Shown here one piece after another: positions 8,247 through 17,100 of a DNA stretch of 42,471 nucleotides (positions are counted from its first letter, which is position 1; each line of letters opens with the position of its first letter). The notes under the pieces are model-generated. The model was given only the letters and a program-made list of their open reading frames with translations, was not told where the DNA came from and searched no databases. The DNA is from JBQCHF01 sp051954955 (GTDB lineage: Bacteria; Actinomycetota; Actinomycetes; Motilibacterales; Motilibacteraceae), in contig JBQCHF010000153.1 of the NCBI GenBank assembly GCA_051954955.1, positions 1 to 42,471 of the forward strand. Reading direction: 5' to 3'. Made by a program: the position numbers and the translations under genes.

Positions 8247-8639
8247 TCAGCGCGGGCGGCGCGGCGCGGGCGGGACGGTGCGCGCCCGGCGCCGGGTCAG
8301 CTCGGCGACGGCGGCGTCGCGGCTGGCGTAGGTCTCGAACAGGGGCGTGCTGCCGGTGAGGTCGAGCAGGCGCCGGACCCGCGGCGGCACGCAGGCGACG
8401 GCGAGGTCGGCCGGCAGCAGCTGGGCGCGTCGGCGCGCGGTGAGCAGGGCGTGCACGCCGCCGCTGTCGACGAAGGCCAGCTCGCGCAGGTCGAGCACGA
8501 CCGCGCCGCTGCGGCGCAGCTGCTCGAGCAGGGTGTCCGACAGCAGGCCGGCGGAGGCGATGTCGAGGTCGCCGCAGGCGGCGATGACGTCGACGGGACC
8601 GGCGCGGGAGACGTCGACGGTGAGGGCGGGACAGGGCAT
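8247..8639 (-). CDS. STAS-domain anti-sigma factor antagonist
   Basis: A 130-residue single STAS domain of the RsbV/SpoIIAA type. The core VVLDLRELAFVDSGGVHALL carries the Asp58-Ser59 pair, Ser59 being the expected phosphorylation site in partner switching. A basic tail (ELTRRRARTV) ends the protein. The ATG at 8639 follows GAGAGG at good spacing. Known members bind an RsbW-like kinase when dephosphorylated and so free a stress sigma factor. No kinase or sigma gene is adjacent; the SpoIIE/HATPase protein at 33891-36605 belongs to the same kind of network, though a direct link is only inference. Confidence 0.88.
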   Translation of the reverse strand: MPCPALTVDVSRAGPVDVIAACGDLDIASAGLLSDTLLEQLRRSGAVVLDLRELAFVDSGGVHALLTARRRAQLLPADLAVACVPPRVRRLLDLTGSTPLFETYASRDAAVAELTRRRARTVPPAPRRPR

Positions 8640-9006
8640 GGGGACCTCTCGATGACTGGGTGACCACCCGCACGTCGAGCCGTGGGGGCGAGGCGGGTGG
8701 CGGGACCGGCACCGAGGACGGGGCCGGCATGGCGGGCGGGGCCCGGCGAGGCAGCTCCCGCGGCGCCCGCTCCAGAGGGACGGCCGGTGAGGGACCGCGC
8801 GGCGGGCGTCGGTGCCCGCTCTGCTCCCCACCGTAGCCCCATCCGTCGACGTCGCCCCGCCACCCACCCGCCCCGCCACCCACCTGCGGGCAGCGGTCTG
8901 CCGACGAGGAAGGTGACGGCGATGGGTGGCGGCCGAGCGGTAGCCCGACGCCCGGCCGGGGAACGCTGCTGCCAGCGGCGCCGCGCCGCTGCCGAGGAGG
9001 ATCAGC
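8640..9006. other. 367-nt divergent intergenic region
   Basis: This separates the STAS gene (-) from the FNT channel gene (+). No coding frame with a credible start is seen. A minus-strand TACGGT hexamer (8830-8835) could be a -10 element for the STAS gene, giving a leader of about 190 nt. A 14-bp direct repeat, CCCCGCCACCCACC, occurs at 8855-8868 and 8871-8884. The strong GAGGAGG ribosome binding site of the FNT gene lies at the right end. Confidence 0.5.
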
Positions 9007-10047
9007 GTGGGGAACCCGACCGCGAACGGGCGTGCCGGCAGCATCGAGGAGGCGAGTCCAGAGGAGCACCCGACCGGGCAGGGATCTGGCCCGGGATCTG
9101 GCCCAGCATCTGACCAGGGATCTGGCCGGCGAACCGATGGGACGTCGTCGACGGACAGCCGGCAGGGCTCGCACCAGCAGGATCAGGGCCAGCAGGATCA
9201 GCAGGGCCAGCAGGGCCAGCAGGGGCAGGGCTCGTCCGACGACCTCGGCACCGGTCGGCTGTCGGCCCCGGAGATCTTCCACCGCGTCACCATCGGGGCG
9301 CGCGAGGAGCTGCGCCGCCCGCTGCGCAACCTGGCCTTCTCCGGTATGGGCGCCGGCCTGGCCATGGGGATCAGCGGCCTGGGCGTGGCCTCGATGCACG
9401 CGATGGTCGGCACCGGACCGGCGGCCAAGGCGGTCGCGTTCCTGCTCTACCCGCTCGGGTTCGTCGTCGTGATCATCGGTCGGCAGCAGCTGTTCACCGA
9501 GAACACGCTGTTCCCGGTGGCGGTCGTGCTGGCCGAACGGCGTCGGCTCGGTGCCACCGCCAAGCTGTGGGCGGTGGTGCTGGTCGCCAACGTGCTCGGC
9601 ACGCTGCTGTTCGCCTGGCTGGCCCAGCTGACGCCCGCGGTGCCCGCCGACGTCGCGCACGAGCTGGTGAAGCTCGGGGCGGAGCAGGCGAGCCGCGGCT
9701 TCACCACCGTGTTCTGGACCGGGATCGTGGGCGGCTGGCTGGTGGCCCTGGTCGCCTGGCTGGTCACCGCGGCCGACAGCACCAGCGGGCAGTTCGCCGT
9801 CATCGTCGGGCTCACCTACGTCATCGGCGTAGCCCACGCCAGCCACTCCGTCGCCGGGAGCGCCGAGGTGCTCAACGCCGTGCTGGGCGGCGACGTCGGA
9901 TGGGGCACCTACGGCACCTGGCTGCTGGGCGCCGTGCTGGGCAACGCGGTCGGCGGCGTGGTGATGGTGGCCCTGTTCAACTACGGGCAGGTGCACCGTC
10001 CCGGCGGCACCGAGCGGGCTCGGGCGCAGGAGCCGCCGGAGAAGTAG
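9007..10047 (+). CDS. Formate/nitrite transporter (FNT) family channel with long disordered N-terminus
   Basis: 346 residues; the GTG start follows GAGGAGGATCAGC. Residues 1 to about 80 are low complexity, rich in Gly, Ser, Gln and Asp, ending in QQGQQGQQGQG-type repeats. The rest is an FNT channel: APEIFHRVTIGAREELRRPL, then six membrane helices, with VVVIIGRQQLFTENTL and VIVGLTYVIGVAHASHSVAG as the pore-lining signatures. The pattern looks closest to the YfdC branch. FNT proteins are pentameric channels for small monovalent anions such as formate or nitrite; the cargo here is unknown. The Gln-rich tail is not part of the ordinary fold. Confidence 0.87.
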   Translation: MGNPTANGRAGSIEEASPEEHPTGQGSGPGSGPASDQGSGRRTDGTSSTDSRQGSHQQDQGQQDQQGQQGQQGQGSSDDLGTGRLSAPEIFHRVTIGAREELRRPLRNLAFSGMGAGLAMGISGLGVASMHAMVGTGPAAKAVAFLLYPLGFVVVIIGRQQLFTENTLFPVAVVLAERRRLGATAKLWAVVLVANVLGTLLFAWLAQLTPAVPADVAHELVKLGAEQASRGFTTVFWTGIVGGWLVALVAWLVTAADSTSGQFAVIVGLTYVIGVAHASHSVAGSAEVLNAVLGGDVGWGTYGTWLLGAVLGNAVGGVVMVALFNYGQVHRPGGTERARAQEPPEK

Positions 10048-10094
10048 CGCGCCTCGCGTCCTCCTCGGGCGCACAGGTCGAGCACCGGACGAAC

Positions 10095-10126
10095 GGCCCC
10101 GCTCCCCCGTGCTGGGGAGCGGGGCC
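10095..10126. terminator. Perfect bidirectional terminator hairpin
   Basis: GGCCCCGCTCCCC (10095-10107) and its exact complement (10114-10126) flank a 6-nt loop, CGTGCT, and TTCGGT follows. It lies between the converging FNT and Rho_N-domain genes and can end both transcripts. Confidence 0.8.
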
Positions 10127-10148
10127 TTCGGTCGTCGAACGGTGCGAC

Positions 10149-10796
10149 TCAGGCGTCCTCGCGGTCGGGGTTCTCCAACCGGAAGAACGTGCTCGGACGG
10201 CCGTCGCTGCGCTGCTCCTGGTAGATGAAGTTCAGCCGGCGCTCGTCGAAGGTGGCGAACCACTCGTCCCAGCCGATGTGCTCGAGCCGGTCCTCGCCGG
10301 AGGAGTCCGGGTCGGTCTCGGTGAAGTCGAAGCGCAGCACGCCGGCCAGGTCGCCGTGCTCGGTGCCGCGCACGGTGGCCGGCACTCCGCCGCGCTCGTC
10401 CGCCCACTGCATGATGACCTCGTGGCTGGTGGTCACCAGGCTGCGCCCGGCCCGCTCGGGCTCCTCGTCCGGGTCGGTGATCTCCTGGCTGTACTTCAAT
10501 GTCTTCGAGCTGCCCTTGCCGGTGCGGACGTGGCCGCCGTCTGGTCCGGAGCCGCCGACGTCGGCGTCGGTCGCCTCGAGGCCGTCGCCCTCGTCGGACA
10601 CGTCCGCGCCGCTGGTCTCGGCCTCGACGATCGCGTCGATCAGCTCGGCCTTCTTCTTGGTCGACGTGGCGGGCACGCCGTCCTTCTTGGCCCGGTCGCG
10701 CAGATCCGCGACCTTCATGCCCTCGAGCTCGCTCTCGTCGATGGTCCCCTTGTCGGACGTCGCCGTGCTCGGGGTGTCGTTGCGGCTGTTCGCCAT
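10149..10796 (-). CDS. Rho_N/SAP-like domain protein with conserved C-terminal domain
   Basis: 215 residues; ATG 10796 is preceded by GGAGGAACGC. Residues 20-60 (ELEGMKVADLRDRAKKDGVP followed by KKKAELIDAIVEAE) form a Rho N-terminal/SAP-like helical motif, a nucleic-acid-binding fold. An acidic linker follows to about residue 95. The C-terminal part (HEVIMQWADERGGVPATVRG, then IGWDEWFATFDERRLNFIYQ) matches a small bacterial domain often found alone and frequently mislabelled as a glucan-branching enzyme; its role is unknown to me. The fusion points to a nucleoid- or RNA-associated role, which is inference. It is followed downstream by the FNT gene tail to tail. Confidence 0.75.
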   Translation of the reverse strand: MANSRNDTPSTATSDKGTIDESELEGMKVADLRDRAKKDGVPATSTKKKAELIDAIVEAETSGADVSDEGDGLEATDADVGGSGPDGGHVRTGKGSSKTLKYSQEITDPDEEPERAGRSLVTTSHEVIMQWADERGGVPATVRGTEHGDLAGVLRFDFTETDPDSSGEDRLEHIGWDEWFATFDERRLNFIYQEQRSDGRPSTFFRLENPDREDA

Positions 10797-10869
10797 GCGT
10801 TCCTCCAGATGGTGAAGGCGTGATCTGCGCGTGCGGTCGCCGGCTCGCGCGGCGCCGGGCGTCAGGAGG

Positions 10870-11091
10870 TCAGGGCGTCAGGCCCGGCGGGGTCTCGGCC
10901 GCGTCCAGGTCGGTCTCGCCCTCGTGGTGCGCGTCGGGCCGGTCCTCGCCAGGGGCGGCCACCTCGCCGGAGGCGACGACCGCGAGCTCGTCGTCGGCGA
11001 TCCGGGCGGCCGCCGGGTCGGCGTTGGCGCCGGGCAGGCCGCCGGTGGCGCCGACACCCTTCGGCTGGTGCGTCTGGTTGCTCGTCTCCAT
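10870..11091 (-). CDS. Small acidic hypothetical protein, 73 aa
   Basis: It starts METSNQTHQPKGVGATGG at ATG 11091. Third codon positions are almost all G or C, so it is likely coding despite its size. It is strongly acidic and probably disordered (ADDELAVVASGEVAAPGEDR). There is no signal peptide or known motif, and no clear Shine-Dalgarno. It lies 73 nt upstream of the Rho_N-domain gene on the same strand, so the two may be cotranscribed. Function unknown. Confidence 0.55.
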   Translation of the reverse strand: METSNQTHQPKGVGATGGLPGANADPAAARIADDELAVVASGEVAAPGEDRPDAHHEGETDLDAAETPPGLTP

Positions 11092-11185
11092 GCCGGCGCC
11101 GGTACCCCGCCGGCCAGGGCCTAGACCCGCTCGGGTCGGTACCCGGGTCTGGACCTGCACCGGCCGGCGGGCCAAGGTGGCCGCC

Positions 11186-12523
11186 ATGAGCATGCCGGCC
11201 GACCTCAGCTCCCCCGACCTCGGTGCCTCCGCCCGGACGGCTGCACCCGCCGCACTGGAGCCGATCGAGACCGCTCCGGTGGAGCAGCTGCGGGCGCTTC
11301 AGCTGGAACGGGTGCGGGAGGTGCTGGCCCGGGCCTACGAGCGGGTGCCGCACTACCGGCGGGCCTTCAACGAGGCCGGGGTGCACCCGGGGGATTTGCA
11401 CGAGCTGGCCGACCTGGCTCGCTTCCCGGTCACCACCAAGGCGGACCTGCGCGCCGCGTACCCGTTCGGGATGCTGGCGGTGCCGCGCGAGCAGCTGGTC
11501 CGCGTGCACGCCTCCAGTGGCACCACCGGCCAGGCGACGGTGACCGGCTACACCGCCTCCGACGTCTCCACCTGGGCCGATCTGGTGGCCCGGTCACTGC
11601 GCGCGGCCGGCGTGCGCCCCGGGATGGTCGTGCACGTGGCCTACGGCTACGGCCTGTTCACCGGCGGCCTCGGGCTGCACTACGGCGCCGAGCGGCTCGG
11701 CTGCACGGTCGTGCCGGTGTCCGGCGGCATGACCGAGCGGCAGGTGCAGCTGATCCGCGACCTGCGCCCGGACGCCATCGCGGTCACCCCGTCCTACCTG
11801 CTCGCCCTGCTGGACGAGATGGAGCGCCAGGGCATGGACCCGGCCGAGTCGAGCCTGCGGGTGGCCGTGCTCGGCGCCGAGCCGTGGACCGAGGACATGC
11901 GCCGCGAGGTGGAGCGGCGCGCCGGCCTGGACGCCGTCGACATCTACGGCCTGTCGGAGGTGATGGGGCCTGGCGTGGCGATGGAGTGCGTGGAGACCAA
12001 GGACGGCCTGCACGTGTGGGAGGACCACTTCTACCCGGAGATCATCGACCCGGTCAGCGGCGAGGTGCTGCCCGACGGCGAGCGCGGCGAGCTGGTGCTC
12101 ACCACGTTGACCCGCGAGGCCATGCCGGTGATCCGCTACCGCACCCGCGACCTCACCCGGCTGCTGCCGGGCACCGCCCGCACGATGCGCCGGATGGAGA
12201 AGGTGACCGGCCGTACCGACGACATGATGATCGTCCGCGGGGTGAACGTCTTCCCCACCCAGGTGGAGGAGCTGCTGCTGCGCATCCCCGAGCTGGCTCC
12301 GCACTTCCAGTGCGTGCTCACCCGCCCCGGCCGGCTGGACGAGATGACCGTGCGGGTGGAGAGCCGCGAGCCCCTCCCCCAGGCCGAGCGGCACCGGCTG
12401 GCCGAGCGGTTGGCCAGGCTGGTCAAGGAGGTTGCCGGCGTCACCACCGACGTCGACGTCGTGGAGCCGCACGCGCTGGAGCGCTCGCTGGGCAAGGCCA
12501 AGCGGATCCTCGACCTGCGCTGA
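11186..12523 (+). CDS. paaK: Phenylacetate-CoA ligase
   Basis: A 445-residue ANL-superfamily enzyme that activates phenylacetate or a related aryl acid to its CoA thioester at the cost of ATP. The phosphate loop SSGTTG is at residues 110-115. YGYGLFTGGLGLHYGAERLG, IYGLSEVMGPGVAMEC, RYRTRDL and GRTDDMMIVRGVNVFPTQVE are all classical PaaK segments, and the length is normal. ATG 11186 has AAGGTGG 5 nt upstream. No other paa gene is in the window, so it acts alone here and its substrate could be another aromatic acid. Confidence 0.9.
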   Translation: MSMPADLSSPDLGASARTAAPAALEPIETAPVEQLRALQLERVREVLARAYERVPHYRRAFNEAGVHPGDLHELADLARFPVTTKADLRAAYPFGMLAVPREQLVRVHASSGTTGQATVTGYTASDVSTWADLVARSLRAAGVRPGMVVHVAYGYGLFTGGLGLHYGAERLGCTVVPVSGGMTERQVQLIRDLRPDAIAVTPSYLLALLDEMERQGMDPAESSLRVAVLGAEPWTEDMRREVERRAGLDAVDIYGLSEVMGPGVAMECVETKDGLHVWEDHFYPEIIDPVSGEVLPDGERGELVLTTLTREAMPVIRYRTRDLTRLLPGTARTMRRMEKVTGRTDDMMIVRGVNVFPTQVEELLLRIPELAPHFQCVLTRPGRLDEMTVRVESREPLPQAERHRLAERLARLVKEVAGVTTDVDVVEPHALERSLGKAKRILDLR

Positions 12524-12561
12524 CGTCGGATAGATCGACGTCGGCGGCCGCGCCGTGAACC

Positions 12562-12613
12562 GGGTGGAGGCGTCCCGCGCGCCCGCGACCAGCCGCGCAG
12601 GGCGCCTCCACCC
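12562..12613. terminator. Long hairpin between convergent genes
   Basis: GGGTGGAGGCG (12562-12572) pairs perfectly with CGCCTCCACCC (12603-12613), and CGCGCG/CGCGC stretches inside can extend the stem. It lies 39 nt after the paaK stop and 16 nt before the stop of the facing minus-strand gene. A probable two-way terminator. Confidence 0.65.
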
Positions 12614-12629
12614 AGCCGAGATAGGGCTC

Positions 12630-12998
12630 CTACATCACGTCGGAGAATACCGACGCGACCGAGAAACCGGTGGCGGTGGCACCGCTGCGCAGCGCCAGCG
12701 GGCGCCAGCTCTTGCTGCCGGCCGCCAGCGCGAACGCGGTGAGAGCGTGCAGCGCGTCCACCCCGGCACCCAGCCGGCGCACCGGCGGGTCGTCCAGCAC
12801 CGCCTCTCCGACAGCTTGTAGGACGTGCCGGGCGCCGAGCACGCGGACCACGGCGTCGGCCCACCGGGAGGGGTTCGGGGAGTCCGCCGGCCAGCGGGCG
12901 TCCAGTCCGCGGGCCCCGCGGACCAGGAGGACCAGCCCCCAGGTGCCGCGGGCGACCCCGAGCGGACGGATGTGCCCGGGCGAGGTGATGGCGCTCAC
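12630..12998 (-). CDS. Small hypothetical protein coupled to SDR
   Basis: 122 residues beginning VSAITSPGHIRPLGVARGTW. Its GTG (12996-12998) overlaps the TGA of the upstream SDR gene in a GTGA arrangement, so translation is probably coupled. Weakly hydrophobic stretches (GTWGLVLLVRG, DALHALTAFALAAGS, SGATATGFSVASVF) and a conserved-looking RVLGARHVLQAVGEAVL suggest a membrane-associated helical protein. I do not recognise a family. Its job is presumably linked to the SDR before it. Confidence 0.65.
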   Translation of the reverse strand: MSAITSPGHIRPLGVARGTWGLVLLVRGARGLDARWPADSPNPSRWADAVVRVLGARHVLQAVGEAVLDDPPVRRLGAGVDALHALTAFALAAGSKSWRPLALRSGATATGFSVASVFSDVM

Positions 12999-13999
12999 TT
13001 GCGACGCACCGCCACCGCGCCGGCCGCCGCGGCCACCGCGCCGGCTGCCGCGAGCGTGCCGTGGTGCTGGGACATCCACACCTGCGCGCTCGAGCCGGTC
13101 GCCTTGTCGTCGAAGGACCCGTGCGCGCCGTGGTCGGTGCCGTCGACGCCGTCGGACGGCTGCCACAGGTTGCCGTGCTCGCCGGCCGGCTTGGGCTCGT
13201 CGGCCTGCTGGCTCTTGAAGCCGGTCCTGGCCAGGTAGCGGTCCAGCAGCCCGGGGGCGATCGCATTGGCGACGAGGGTGCCCACGGTGCTCGCCCCCAC
13301 CCAGTACTCGCGGCGCTTGGGGTGCTCGGCGGCGTAGACGATCGCCTTAGCGATGACCTCGGGCTGGTAGATCGGCGGCACCGGCTGGGCGTGCCTCGGC
13401 ATCTTGTTGATGAGCCAGTCGAACTGCGGCGTGTTCACCGCGGGCAGCTGGACCATCGTGGTGCGCACGCCGCTGCGGCTGTGCAGCAGCTCGCAGCGCA
13501 GCGCCTCGTTGAACCCCTGGATCGCGTGCTTGGCCCCGCAGTAGGCGGTCTGCAGCGGGATGCCGCGGTAGGCCAGCGCACTGCCGGTCTGCACGATGGT
13601 GCCCTTGTCCCGGGGCAGCATGCGGTCCAGCGCGGCGCGGGTCCCGTGCACGAACCCGAGGTAGGTCACCTCGGTCGTGCGGTGGAACTCGTCCATCGTG
13701 ATCTCTTGGAACGGCGCGAACACCGAGCTGAAGGCCACGTTCACCCAGGTGTCGATCGGACCGAGCTCCCGCTCCACCTGGTCGGCCGCGGACTGCACCT
13801 GCTCGAAGTCGGCGACGTCGGTCGGCACCGCGAGCGCCCGCGCCCCGGCGTCCTTGACGTCCCGCTCGGCGCCCTCCAGCCCGGACTCTCCGCGCGCGAG
13901 CAGCCCGACGGCGGCTCCGCGGCCGGCGAAGGCCCTGGCCACCGCGCGGCCCACACCTCCACTGGCCCCGCTGACGACGACGACACCCGGCCTGGCCAT
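12995..13999 (-). CDS. SDR family oxidoreductase with C-terminal membrane tail
   Basis: 334 residues; ATG 13999 follows an excellent AGGAGGAG. This is a classical short-chain dehydrogenase: the nucleotide loop SGASGGVG is near residues 10-17, Ser140 is in QTGSALAYRG, and Tyr153 and Lys157 lie in YCGAK. The usual NNAG reads NVAF, seen in a subgroup of actinobacterial SDRs. Beyond the domain comes a polar extension (LARTGFKSQQADEPKPAGEH) and a hydrophobic Ala-rich end (LAAAGAVAAAAGAVAVRRK) that may anchor the protein in the membrane. Substrate unknown. It heads a two-gene unit and is divergent from the giant sensor. Confidence 0.87.
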   Translation of the reverse strand: MARPGVVVVSGASGGVGRAVARAFAGRGAAVGLLARGESGLEGAERDVKDAGARALAVPTDVADFEQVQSAADQVERELGPIDTWVNVAFSSVFAPFQEITMDEFHRTTEVTYLGFVHGTRAALDRMLPRDKGTIVQTGSALAYRGIPLQTAYCGAKHAIQGFNEALRCELLHSRSGVRTTMVQLPAVNTPQFDWLINKMPRHAQPVPPIYQPEVIAKAIVYAAEHPKRREYWVGASTVGTLVANAIAPGLLDRYLARTGFKSQQADEPKPAGEHGNLWQPSDGVDGTDHGAHGSFDDKATGSSAQVWMSQHHGTLAAAGAVAAAAGAVAVRRK

Positions 14000-14180
14000 G
14001 GAACTCCTCCTGTGCTCCTCGGAACGCTGCTCCAGGCTCCCTACCCGGCCGGCGGCGGCTCAGTCAGGTGCAGCGCGCAACGTTGGTGCGGCCCGGAGGC
14101 CCCGCTGCCGTCACGGTGCGTGCAGCGGGCGTGGACGCACGGTTCTCCCGGGACGGCGGTCGCGCGCACCGAGGGTGCCA

Positions 14181-17100
14181 ATGCACCGAAGCCCGTTGCG
14201 CGGCGCGCGAGCGCGCGGTTGTCTGGCGGTGTCGACGGACGGGGCGGGCGAGTCGGCAGCGGACGCGGGAGGAGCGTTGGTCGACGTCGCGCAGGACGCG
14301 GCGGGCGCCTCCGCGCGCGCCGCGGCGCTGCAACGTCTGTTCGCCGACAGCGGCGACACCGGGCGGCTGCTCGCGCAGGTGGACTGGTCGCGCACGCCGG
14401 TCGGGCCGCTGGAGCGCTGGCCGCAGAGCCTGGTGACCGCCACCAGCATCTGCCTGTCCTCGCGCTTCCCCATGCTGATCTGGTGGGGACCCCAGCTGGT
14501 GAAGATCTACAACGACGCCTACGTGCCGGTGCTGGGCAGCAAGCACCCGGCGTCGGTCGGTCGGCCAGGGCGCGAGGTGTGGCCGGAGATCTGGGACATC
14601 ATCGGCCCGATGCTGCACGGCGTGCTGACCGACGGCACGGCCACCTGGTCCGACGACCAGCTGCTCCTGCTGGACCGGCACGGCTACGTCGAGGAGTGCT
14701 ACTTCACCTTCTCCTACAGCCCGATCCACGACGAGAGCGGCGCTGTGGGCGGGGTCTTCACGGCTGTCTACGAGACCACCCAGCGCGTGGTCGGCGAGCG
14801 GCGGATGCGGCTGCTGCACGGGCTCGGCGCCGGTCGGGCGCCGGCGGACGACGTCGAGGCCTGCACCAGGGCGATCGAGCTGCTGGCCACCGACCCGCTG
14901 GACCTGCCGTTCGCCGGCATCTATCTGACCGATCCCGGGACCGGCGCGCAGCACCTGGTCGCCAGCTGCGGCCAGGCGCCTGAGGGCGTGCTGCCCCTGC
15001 TCGTGCAGGCTCCGGCCGGCGCGACGGAGGGAGTCGGACCGGGCGCGCCCTGGCCGTTGCCCGACGCGGGCGGGGACCCCAGGGTGGTGGAGCTGGGGGC
15101 CACGCTGCCGTCGGGGCCCCGCGGGCGCGGTGGGCCGGTCGACCTGGCAGCGACGGCGGAGCCGACGGCGACAGGGGAAGCGGCAGGGGGGAACGGGCCG
15201 CCGCGCTGGCGCCAGGCGGCGGTGCTCGGCCTGGAGGCGGCGCCGGACACCCAGGTCGGCCTGCTGGTGGCCGGCGTGCACCCCCAGCGCCCCCTGGACG
15301 AGCAGTACCTCGCCTTCCTGCGCGTGCTGGCCCGGCAGGTGGCCACCACGGTCGCCGAGACCCGCGCGCACGCCGCCCAGCGGGAGCGGGCCGAGTCCCT
15401 CGCCGCCCTCGACGCCGCCAAGACCCGCTTCTTCAGCGGGGTGAGCCATGAGCTGCGCACCCCGCTCACCCTGGTGCTCGGGCCGCTGGAGCGGCTGCTG
15501 GCCGAGACCGGCCGCCAGGAGGCCGCCGGTCCGGGCGCGGAGACCGCCCGCGAGCAGGACCTGGAGATCGCCCACCGCAACGCGCTGCGGCTGTCCCGGA
15601 TGGTCGACGCGCTGCTGGACGCCTCCCGGCTGGAGTCCGGCCGCCTGGAGCCGGGGCAGGACCCGCTCGACCTCACCGCGCTCACCGCCGACCTGGCCGC
15701 CACCTTCCGCGCGGCCTACGAGAGCGCGGGCCTGCGCTACGACGTCGTCTGCGAGCCGCTGCCCTGGCCGGTGCGGGTCGACCCGCTCATGTGGGAGCGG
15801 GTGGTGCTCAACCTGCTGTCCAACGCGCTGAAGTTCACCGAGCGCGGCGGGGTGCGGGTGCACCTGCGCGCGGAGGGCCCGAACGCGGTGCTGCACGTGC
15901 AGGACACCGGCTGCGGCATCGCCGCGGCGGATCAGCCGCACCTGTTCGAGCGCTTCTTCCGAGCGCGCGCGGCCAGCTCGCGCAGCATCGAGGGCACCGG
16001 GATCGGGCTGTCCCTCGTGCGCGAGATCGCCGAGCTGCACGGCGGCGGCGTCGACGTCGACAGCCGGCTCGACGAGGGCAGCACCTTCACCGTGCGGCTC
16101 CCCCTGGCCGCGGGGGCCCGGCCGGCCACCGCCCCGGGGGCGGCCGCCGCGGGAAGCCGCGTGGTCCACCGGGCGGCCCCGTTCGTGGAGGAGGCCCTGC
16201 GCTGGGGCAGGGCGCCCCAGCCCGCGGCGCTCCCGGGCCAGCGCGGGCCCGCCCGCCCGGCCGGCGGCGGCCGCACTCCCGGCACGGAGCGGATCCTCGT
16301 CGTCGACGACAACGCCGACCTGCGCGAGCACCTCGAGCGCCTGCTCCAGCCGCACTGGCAGGTGACCACGGCCGCCGACGGGCCCTCTGCCCTGGCCGCC
16401 GCCCGCACCGAGCCGCCGGACCTGGTGCTCAGCGACGTCATGCTGCCCGGCTTCGACGGCATCGCGCTGCTGCAGGCCCTGCGAGAGGACCCGCGCACCA
16501 GCTCGGTCCCGGTGCTCCTGGTCTCCGCACGAGCAGGCGCCGAGGCCGCCGTGGAGGGCCTGCAGGCCGGGGCCGACGACTACGTGGTCAAGCCCTTCTC
16601 GGGGCCGGAGCTGGTCGCGCGGGTGCGCGCCAACCTCGACCTCGCCCGCCGCCGGGCCGCGGCCACGTCGGCTCTGGAGAGCGCCCGGTCCGCGCGCCGG
16701 CACGCCGAGCGGCTGCGCGGGCTGGCCCATGCCGCGCTGCTCCTGTCGGCCGCGCCGACGCCGCAGGCGGTGCTGACCACGGCGGTGGCCGCGGCCCGCC
16801 GGCTCGCGCGGCTCAGCTCGGCCACCGCGTTCACCGAGGCGCGCCCGCCGACCGGCCCGGCGCACCGGATCTTCGCGGCCGAGCCCGCCGACGTCGGGCC
16901 GGTGGAGGTGGGTCCGGCCGGCAGCGAGGGGCACCCGGCCACGGCGGTGCGCCTGCCGCTGGGCGGTCACGGCGAGCTGGACGCCGTGCCGGCCGAGGGC
17001 GTGCAGCTCGACGCCGGCGAGCGCGCGCTGCTGGCCCAGCTCGCCCAGCTGGTCACCGACCGGCTGCACGCGCTGCACCTGCAGGCCCAGGAGCACGCGG

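Noticed and set aside
11186..12523. Possible phenylacetate degradation cluster
   Set aside because: Only the CoA ligase is present; neighbours (Rho_N protein, SDR, small proteins) are not paa genes.
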